From: Gp6-AA40 sp050742535 | GTDB taxonomy: Bacteria > Acidobacteriota > Vicinamibacteria > Vicinamibacterales > UBA2999 | Direction of reading: 5' to 3' | DNA: 28,431 bases | Assembly (NCBI GenBank): GCA_050742535.1 | Contig: JBOGIQ010000035.1 | Location: 1-28,431, forward strand | Shown here: positions 23,711-28,431 of the stretch, in pieces | Layout of the letters: every line of letters begins with the position of its first letter | How positions within the stretch are numbered: position 1 is the stretch's first letter | Notes under the pieces: model-generated | Told to the model about the DNA's origin: nothing | The model's database searches: none | Seen by the model: only the letters and a program-made list of their open reading frames with translations | Translations under genes and position numbers: made by a program

Positions 23711-24070
23711 GCGTCTCGCGCGAACTTCCGCCGCTCTTGCCTTGATCAGCCGCTTGACCAGGACCACTGGCAACGGCTGGTCGAGCGGAAACTGAATCGT
23801 TCCCTTCGACGTCCTGTAGCCCTTCAGACTGGCCGCGTACGCGCGCCTGATCCGATCGCCCATCGGATAGAGGCTGGTGTGCTCCCGGAACGCTGCGTAA
23901 TAGATAAAGACCTTCCCGCCCAACCGGAAACCGGGAATCCGATAGGAAAAGGTTTCGACTGCGGATGGGGCGATCGATCTGATGATCGCGCGCATCTCTT
24001 TCATCCGGCGGCGGGACGCCGGCGGCAGTGCGGCGAAGTACTCGCGAACCTGCTCTGCGGGAGTCGCCAT
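23708..24070 (-). CDS. DUF1801-domain protein
   Basis: 120 residues. AGGAG stands 7 bases before the ATG at 24070. The sequence opens VREYFAALPPASRRRMKEMRAIIRSIAPSAVETFSYRIPGFRLGGKVFIYYAAFREHTSLYP and ends FPLDQPLPVVLVKRLIKARAAEVRAR, all typical of the YdhG/DUF1801 family of small cytoplasmic proteins related to the frataxin-like/iron-associated fold. The function is not established. It is flanked on both sides by arrays of the same 9-bp unit. It follows the PH-domain gene on the same strand with only a repeat array and its ribosome site between, so it is likely the last gene of that unit. Confidence 0.9.
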   Translation of the reverse strand: MATPAEQVREYFAALPPASRRRMKEMRAIIRSIAPSAVETFSYRIPGFRLGGKVFIYYAAFREHTSLYPMGDRIRRAYAASLKGYRTSKGTIQFPLDQPLPVVLVKRLIKARAAEVRARR

Positions 24071-24082
24071 CGCGCAGCTCCT

Positions 24083-24109
24083 TTCGAACGACTCGAACGG
24101 CTCGAACGA
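24083..24109 (-). repeat. 9-bp tandem array after the PH-domain gene stop (TCGTTCGAG, 3 copies)
   Basis: Read on the minus strand directly after the TGA (24112-24110): TCGTTCGAG, CCGTTCGAG, TCGTTCGAA, then AGGAG, the ribosome site of the DUF1801 gene. The unit is the same as in the array at 23678 on the other side of that gene. Confidence 0.88.
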
Positions 24110-24550
24110 TCAAGACGTCGACAGACTCTGAATACTGCGGCGGAACTCGAGCGGGTTGGCGATGTTGTGGAACGTCTCGCGCACGCCGCCGGTGCCGGTC
24201 AGCGTGATCGTGCCGAAGTTGAAGATACGGCCGGTGAGGCTCTGATCGACCGAGATGGCTTCCACCTGGCGGATCAGCAACTCGAGCGTGCGGCGCTGAA
24301 TGAGACCGACCTTGATGATCACGCGCTTGCTGGTGACGCCGAACTCCGACGTGGCGCGTTCCAGCCAGGGCGGCACTGCCATCAACAGGCCGACCCCGCC
24401 GATGATCGCCCCAACGACCGGCTGGAAGAGGACGAGCACAACCAGGCCAACGACAACCACCGCTATGGCCTTCAGAAATACGATCCAATGGAGACGTGCG
24501 CGCTGGACCACCGTCTCGCCGGGGAGCAGATTCGCGTCGATGTATCCCAT
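24110..24550 (-). CDS. Small PH-domain (bPH_2/YdbS-like) membrane protein
   Basis: 146 residues from the ATG at 24550, whose last base on the plus strand is shared with the upstream TAA (TAATG), so it is translationally coupled. The order is a short N-terminal strand (DANLLPGETVVQRARLHW), two membrane helices (about residues 22-58: IVFLKAIAVVVVGLVVLVLF and VVGAIIGGVGLLMAV), then a bacterial PH domain: SEFGVTSKRVIIKVGLIQRRTLELLIRQVEAISVDQSLTGRIFNFGTITLTGTGG. The family is membrane-anchored, with the PH part facing the cytoplasm; the role is unknown. A longer in-frame opening to 24808 lies inside the upstream gene and has no helix or family match. Confidence 0.9.
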   Translation of the reverse strand: MGYIDANLLPGETVVQRARLHWIVFLKAIAVVVVGLVVLVLFQPVVGAIIGGVGLLMAVPPWLERATSEFGVTSKRVIIKVGLIQRRTLELLIRQVEAISVDQSLTGRIFNFGTITLTGTGGVRETFHNIANPLEFRRSIQSLSTS

Positions 24551-25398
24551 TACTGCTTCCTGTGGAGATTGAGCGTCACGTGGTTGGTCCCTTCCTTCGA
24601 AACGAACGCCTGCTGAAGAAACTCGCCGCTGAATCCCGCCGGTACCCATTCTTCGGTCCCGTAACGAAAGAGCGTGGCGAGATAGATACCCTGCAGCGTC
24701 GAGAAGAAGACCATCAGCATGATCGCGCCGACCACGAACGTGCCGATCGCCGTCGGCCGTCCGGCGACGAGAGCGACCGTCGCTGCAATCGCAATCAGCG
24801 CAACCCACATGACGAGCGCGGCCAGAGCGACGGTCACCGGAACCCCGACGCTTTCGCCCCAGATCTCCTTGAAGACGCTCACGGACCGATTGAACGAATC
24901 ACGAATCGATCGGTCCTCCAGCACCAGCACCGGCACGATAAAGAACGTCGCCAGCGACCACGCCGTGCCAAGCACGTTCGTCAACAGCTGGCCGAGGAAA
25001 CCCACCTTGTCGTGGATAGCGCGGATAACAGTACCGACGGTTGCGGCAACGAGCGCCCACGCGACGATCGGCCGGATCCGCTGGCCCGCAGCCGACAACG
25101 CCGATCGCAGGGTCGGATCACCGCCGCGCATCCGCTCGGTCGCACCAGCGACGACGGCTGCCTGGAAGAAGATGCCGACCGTGTAGACGACGACGAACAG
25201 CAGAAATAGAGGGACGTAGGTGTCGAAGCCGCCAGCCCGCACAACTGACGGCGTCAGACCGAACCCGACAGCGAAGCTCAGGGCCACGCTGAAATTGATG
25301 ACACCCGCGATGAACGGCAACACCATCAGCTCCTTGTCGTGCAGGAGAATCCGGTACGACTGCGTGACGATGTCGAAGCTCCGGCTGAGACGTTCCAT
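24550..25398 (-). CDS. DUF6159-like multi-pass membrane protein
   Basis: 282 residues with about six hydrophobic segments: LMVLPFIAGVINFSVALSFAV, YVPLFLLFVVVYTVGIFFQAAVVA, IVAWALVAATVGTVI, LGTAWSLATFFIVPVLVL, TVALAALVMWVALIAIAATVALVA and FVVGAIMLMVFFSTLQGIYLATLF. The opening ERLSRSFDIVTQSYRILLHDKELMVLPFIAG and VEDR/RDSFNRSVSVFKEIWGES are landmarks I associate with DUF6159. It has no signal peptide and no catalytic motif, and the function is unknown. It is coupled (TAATG) to the PH-domain gene, and a complex of the two is plausible. The gene is separated from the CPBP protease gene by 59 bp with a REP-like palindrome. Confidence 0.85.
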   Translation of the reverse strand: MERLSRSFDIVTQSYRILLHDKELMVLPFIAGVINFSVALSFAVGFGLTPSVVRAGGFDTYVPLFLLFVVVYTVGIFFQAAVVAGATERMRGGDPTLRSALSAAGQRIRPIVAWALVAATVGTVIRAIHDKVGFLGQLLTNVLGTAWSLATFFIVPVLVLEDRSIRDSFNRSVSVFKEIWGESVGVPVTVALAALVMWVALIAIAATVALVAGRPTAIGTFVVGAIMLMVFFSTLQGIYLATLFRYGTEEWVPAGFSGEFLQQAFVSKEGTNHVTLNLHRKQ

Positions 25399-25421
25399 CG
25401 ATCTCCCCAGACATCCGGCGG

Positions 25422-25439
25422 GTCCGCCTGAAGACGGAC
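25422..25439. repeat. REP-like palindrome between the CPBP and DUF6159 genes
   Basis: GTCCGCCTGAAGACGGAC, one mismatch from a perfect palindrome, followed by ACTACGACG. It sits in the 59-bp gap between two same-strand genes and belongs to the family at 8423, 21374 and 26864. Confidence 0.75.
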
Positions 25440-25457
25440 ACTACGACGTGGGCCGTA

Positions 25458-26303
25458 TTATGCCTGCGCCGCAAGCCGCATACGACGGACGGCGCGATAC
25501 CCGGCAACCGTCAGGCCTGTGAGCACGGCCAGCGACGCAATCGCGATTAGAAAGCCTTTGTCCACGCCTGTTTCGCGAATCAGCGCCGGTGGCAACGGCG
25601 TCAGCTGCCATTCGGGCCGTCCGGTCATCCACAGGCGCCCGAGCGACCAGATGTCGCCTCCCACATGAAGGACGAGCGAAGGCAGGATGGAGTTCGCCGC
25701 CCACGTCAGCCCGCCATATACCGCCGCGACGGCGATGTAATACGGCAGCATCACCAGGACGCTGTCCGGATGATTCGGGAAGTGCAGCAGCCCGAACATC
25801 GTGCCGTTGACGAGAATCGCCAGCGGCAGGCCGTAGCGCTCCTCGATCGGCGTCTGCATGTAGCCGCGAAAGGCTGCTTCCTCCGTCACCCCCGCAACCA
25901 CGGACGCCAGCGTCAACAGCACGAGCATCGTCACGGCCGGCATGCCTGCGGGCGTAGGAATCTGCGCTGATTGCGGCAGCGGCACCAGCCGCGCCATGAC
26001 AGTAATCAGCGCGAGGAGCGTGCCGAAGCCGATCAGGCCAGCGACGAGCGCCACCGGCCAGAGATCGCCGGGGAGCGAGTTCGCCCGAAGGTCGTGACGA
26101 CGCGTGGCCGCGTGTTCCGGCCATCCCCAGTCGCCGCGGATGAATGTCCAGTAACCCCAGAGATACGCGGCCATGGGCAATGCGGCCCATGGCACGCTCA
26201 CGCCGACGCGCAGGTTCAATGGCGCCAGGACGACGCCCCACGGCAGGCTGCCCGCCAACAGGACCGCGACGCCGAACATCACCGCAACGACGCTGGTCGT
26301 CAC
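25458..26303 (-). CDS. CPBP intramembrane glutamic endopeptidase (CAAX-protease-like)
   Basis: 281 residues from a GTG at 26303, 14 bases after the upstream stop; an ATG at 26279 is a weaker alternative. The three CPBP signatures are present: EEAAFRGYM with the catalytic pair E141-E142 and R146, FGLLHF with H174, and SLVLHVGGD with H213. About seven membrane segments flank these, including AVMFGVAVLLAGSLPWGVVL, LVAGLIGFGTLLALITVM and AVTMLVLLTLASVVAGV. Such enzymes cleave prenylated or secreted peptides inside the membrane, or give immunity to bacteriocins; the substrate here is unknown. It is co-oriented with the barrel-like gene upstream and the DUF6159 gene downstream. Confidence 0.93.
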   Translation of the reverse strand: MTTSVVAVMFGVAVLLAGSLPWGVVLAPLNLRVGVSVPWAALPMAAYLWGYWTFIRGDWGWPEHAATRRHDLRANSLPGDLWPVALVAGLIGFGTLLALITVMARLVPLPQSAQIPTPAGMPAVTMLVLLTLASVVAGVTEEAAFRGYMQTPIEERYGLPLAILVNGTMFGLLHFPNHPDSVLVMLPYYIAVAAVYGGLTWAANSILPSLVLHVGGDIWSLGRLWMTGRPEWQLTPLPPALIRETGVDKGFLIAIASLAVLTGLTVAGYRAVRRMRLAAQA

Positions 26304-26317
26304 GGCGGAGATTCTAT

Positions 26318-26851
26318 CTATCTCACGATGTTGAAGCCGATGCTCCACGTGAAGATGGTGCGATCGGCCTCCTTCACGCCCGAGACGCGCTTCGCCGCAC
26401 CAACCGAGATACGCGCAATGGGCAGCAACATCGTCGTCACACCGACCTCGGCGCCCACATACGTCGCATCCCTGGCTTCGCCGCGTAACGACCACCGCGT
26501 CCGAAACAAGGTCGTCTTGATGTCTGCGCCAAAGAAGCCGTCAACGCCCGGTTCCTGCGTGCCGTGTCCCCATCCCGCGCCGAGTCCGTACCCTTCGCTG
26601 CCGGCGGACGCTTCCACGATCAGGCCTCGATAGGTGCGCTGCAACCTTCCGAAATCGTCGCTCTGTTCGACCGGCCGCAACGGAATCAGGGCTCCGACAT
26701 TAACCGCTTCGTGCAGGGGACGGGTTGCCTTGACGCCGACCAGGAGGAGCGGCTGCGGCAACGCTGCGGAAGGCAACGCCAGCGTGCAGAACACCACGAG
26801 CGTGACCGCGGGAACAACGCCGCGCCGCTGATGCCATCGGATTTCATCCAT
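26318..26851 (-). CDS. Exported barrel-like protein of unknown function
   Basis: 177 residues. A signal peptide is present (residues about 12-33: VVPAVTLVVFCTLALPSAALPQ). The mature part is short beta strands rich in Gly and aromatic residues: LLLVGVKATRPL, YRGLIVEASAGSEGYGLGAGWGHG, KTTLFRTRWS, TYVGAEVGVTTMLLPIARISVGAAKRV, and a terminal FTWSIGFNIVR. Alternating hydrophobic residues and GYGLGAGWG resemble a small outer-membrane barrel, but the end is not the usual aromatic C-terminus. I do not recognise the family. It precedes the CPBP gene with a 14-bp gap and is followed upstream by a palindrome array, so it is probably first in its unit. Confidence 0.65.
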   Translation of the reverse strand: MDEIRWHQRRGVVPAVTLVVFCTLALPSAALPQPLLLVGVKATRPLHEAVNVGALIPLRPVEQSDDFGRLQRTYRGLIVEASAGSEGYGLGAGWGHGTQEPGVDGFFGADIKTTLFRTRWSLRGEARDATYVGAEVGVTTMLLPIARISVGAAKRVSGVKEADRTIFTWSIGFNIVR

Positions 26852-26863
26852 GCGGTTCTCCGG

Positions 26864-26939
26864 GTCCGCCTAAAGGCGGACACTACGCCCACTGCCTAAA
26901 CGCGGACACTACGTCCACGCCTGAAGGCGGACGCTACGT
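26864..26939. repeat. Triple tandem REP-like palindrome array (about 26-bp period)
   Basis: Three copies of a unit with core GTCCGCCT-NN-AGGCGGAC followed by ACTACGTCC-type linker. Copy 1 is a perfect stem (26864-26881), copy 2 is degenerate with CCTAAACGCGGAC, copy 3 has GCCTGAAGGCGGAC. The array fills most of the gap between the amidase stop and the barrel-like gene start. Confidence 0.85.
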
Positions 26940-26998
26940 TGGATAAAGTGCGTCAGGGGAGGCGGCCGAGTCCTGATGCGGGGCTGAAAAGGGCTGAA

Positions 26999-28431
26999 TC
27001 AGATGATGGCAGGACGCCTTTTGCCGTGCTGCGTGGCCTGTTCGAAGGCGTGCGCGAGCTGCAGGACGCTCCATTCGCCGCGATGGCGGCCGACGATCTG
27101 CAGCCCGACCGGGAGTCCGGCCTTCGTAAAGCCTGCGGGCACGGAGATCGCCGGGTTCGACATGAAGCTCACATACCAGCACGAGCGCATCCAGTCGATG
27201 TAGGTCGTCATCGCCGTGCCGGCGATGCTCGTCGGATACGGGATGCTGACGTCGAAGGGCACAACCTGCGTGACGGGAAGGACGAAGTAGTCGTACTTCT
27301 CGAAAAACTGACGGCTCTGGTCGTACATCTGCGTCTGGCGCGCGATGGCGCGGCCGACATCTACGGCCGTGAGACGCTCGGCCTCGGCCACCTCGAACTT
27401 GATCGTGTCCTTCACCCACTCCGGCCGCTCGCGAACCAGCGCGGAGTTCTGCGCATAGCTGGATGCATATCGCAGCGTGGCAAACGCGTCGGCCACGCCC
27501 GTGAAGTCTGGCTCCGCTTCCTCGACAGCACACCCGAGGGCCTCGAACACGCGCCGTGTTGAATCGACCACCGTGCGGATCTCCGGTTCGAACGGAATCC
27601 CGCCAAGGCCCTTCCACCACGCCACGCGCACACCCTTGAAATCGCGGCCCAGCGGCGCACGGAAGCGGGCGCCGTCTTCCACGTTCGTCAGCGGGCCACG
27701 CGGATCCGGGCCTGCGAGCACGCTGAGAAACAGCGCCGCGTCCGCCACGGAGCGAGCCATCGGGCCCGACACCGACAGCGGCGACCAGCTATTGGTTTCG
27801 CTCGGGACTCGACCGGGCGACGGACGCAGACCCACGACGTTGCAGAACGCGGCGGGGTTGCGGAGCGAGCCGCCGACGTCCGTGCCGTCGGCGATGGGGA
27901 CCATCCCGCACGCCAGCGCGACCGCGGCACCGCCGCTGCTGCCCCCACAGGTCCTCGTCAGGTCATACGGGTTCCGGGTGGCGCCAAATACTTCGTTGAA
28001 CGTCTGCGACCCGGCGCCGAGCTCCGGCGTATTCGTCTTGCCGACGGTGATGGCGCCCGCGGCCCGCATGCGAGTCACGATCAGCGCGTCGCGGGCCGGA
28101 ACGGTGTCGCGATAGAACCGCGAGCCCCTGGTGGTCCTGATGCCGGCGGTATCGACCAGATCTTTGTGCGCGACCGGCAGGCCGTGGAGCGGACCGACTG
28201 TGCCGCCTTTCGCCACGAGGTCGTCCGCGCGCGCGGCATCGGCCATCGCGCGATCGGCCACGAGGGTGACGATCGCGTTGACCTTCGGATTGACCCGTTC
28301 AATGCGAGCCAGGTGGGCGCTCACGACGTCGCGGGCCGACAGGTCCTTGCGGCGAACGCGCGCAGTCAACTCGATCGCGCTCAGGTCGCACAGCGCGTCG
28401 CGTCCGCCTGCCTCTCGACTGCCGCTATCGC
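26999..28431 (-). CDS. Amidase signature family protein, N-terminus outside window
   Basis: The frame stays open to the edge: codons beyond the TTG at 28369 read ALCDLSAIELTARVRRKDLS, which is the normal opening of these amidases, so the start lies outside the window. Counting from that TTG, the catalytic triad is K69 (LPVAHKDLVDTAG), S144 or S145 in CGGSSGGAAVALACG, and S168 in DVGGSLRNPAAF, the expected Lys-cisSer-Ser set. Further landmarks are TVGKTNTPELGAGSQTFN, NPYDLTRTCGGSSGG, GPMARSVADAALFLSVLAGPD and the terminal NPAISVPAGFTKAGLPVGLQIVG. Enzymes of this family hydrolyse amides or the Gln/Glu-tRNA amide; a GatA role is unlikely because no GatB/C is nearby and the sequence fits general amidases better. 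The substrate is unknown. Confidence 0.93.
   Translation of the reverse strand, partial: DSGSREAGGRDALCDLSAIELTARVRRKDLSARDVVSAHLARIERVNPKVNAIVTLVADRAMADAARADDLVAKGGTVGPLHGLPVAHKDLVDTAGIRTTRGSRFYRDTVPARDALIVTRMRAAGAITVGKTNTPELGAGSQTFNEVFGATRNPYDLTRTCGGSSGGAAVALACGMVPIADGTDVGGSLRNPAAFCNVVGLRPSPGRVPSETNSWSPLSVSGPMARSVADAALFLSVLAGPDPRGPLTNVEDGARFRAPLGRDFKGVRVAWWKGLGGIPFEPEIRTVVDSTRRVFEALGCAVEEAEPDFTGVADAFATLRYASSYAQNSALVRERPEWVKDTIKFEVAEAERLTAVDVGRAIARQTQMYDQSRQFFEKYDYFVLPVTQVVPFDVSIPYPTSIAGTAMTTYIDWMRSCWYVSFMSNPAISVPAGFTKAGLPVGLQIVGRHRGEWSVLQLAHAFEQATQHGKRRPAII

Noticed and set aside
26864..26939. Possible CRISPR array
   Set aside because: Only three copies, about 26-bp period, no spacers of constant length, palindromic core that matches the dispersed REP-like family; no cas genes.

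Overview
The window is high-GC bacterial chromosome that reads as an Acidobacteriota genome, most likely of the Vicinamibacteria type. The basis is family content: two proteins of the VWFA-related acidobacterial type, a CBM9/DUF5916 outer-membrane barrel, a DUF1592-DUF1552 pair, a secreted family with a PRTPWGDPDLQG motif, quinoproteins without a fused cytochrome, and many dispersed palindromes. This is inference from families and style; no rRNA or other marker gene is present. Nearly every gene carries an export signal or membrane segments, so the window is mostly cell-envelope and periplasmic functions.

Layout. 1-2593 (+): the 3' part of a secreted alpha/beta hydrolase, an acidobacterial secreted protein of unknown function and a small conserved protein. 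2583-5093 (-): CBM9/DUF5916 barrel, divergent from a PQQ dehydrogenase (5204-7072 +) whose stop codon abuts that of a secreted cupin (7073-7531 -). 7618-8419: a lower-GC cassette holding a stand-alone Clp-N protein, bracketed by 53-nt inverted repeats. 8449-12734 (-): RND efflux adaptor and pump, translationally coupled, with no TolC nearby. 12810-15890 (-): a small ASCH-like protein, a large VWFA-like protein and a VapBC toxin-antitoxin pair. 15993-21409 (-): DUF1592 cytochrome-like protein, DUF1552 Tat protein and a secreted ankyrin protein. 21547-23675 (+): a small VWFA-like protein and a PQQ sugar dehydrogenase. 23708-26851 (-): DUF1801, PH-domain, DUF6159, CPBP-protease and barrel-like genes. 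26999-28431 (-): an amidase cut by the window edge.

The most unusual content lies between the genes. Four tandem arrays with 9-bp periods and one with a 7-bp period begin at, or within a base or two of, a stop codon. They use different unit sequences, and in one case the repeat supplies the stop codon itself. A separate 64-bp element between the DUF1552 and ankyrin genes folds on paper into an outer 9-bp stem closing two hairpins (8-bp stems, 6-nt loops) whose loops are exact reverse complements. A GTCCGCCT/AGGCGGAC palindrome recurs in several intergenic regions and inside the signal-peptide codons of the DUF1592 gene. These look like REP-type or slippage-generated elements; whether they act as terminators, mRNA stabilisers or mobile passengers cannot be decided from this window.
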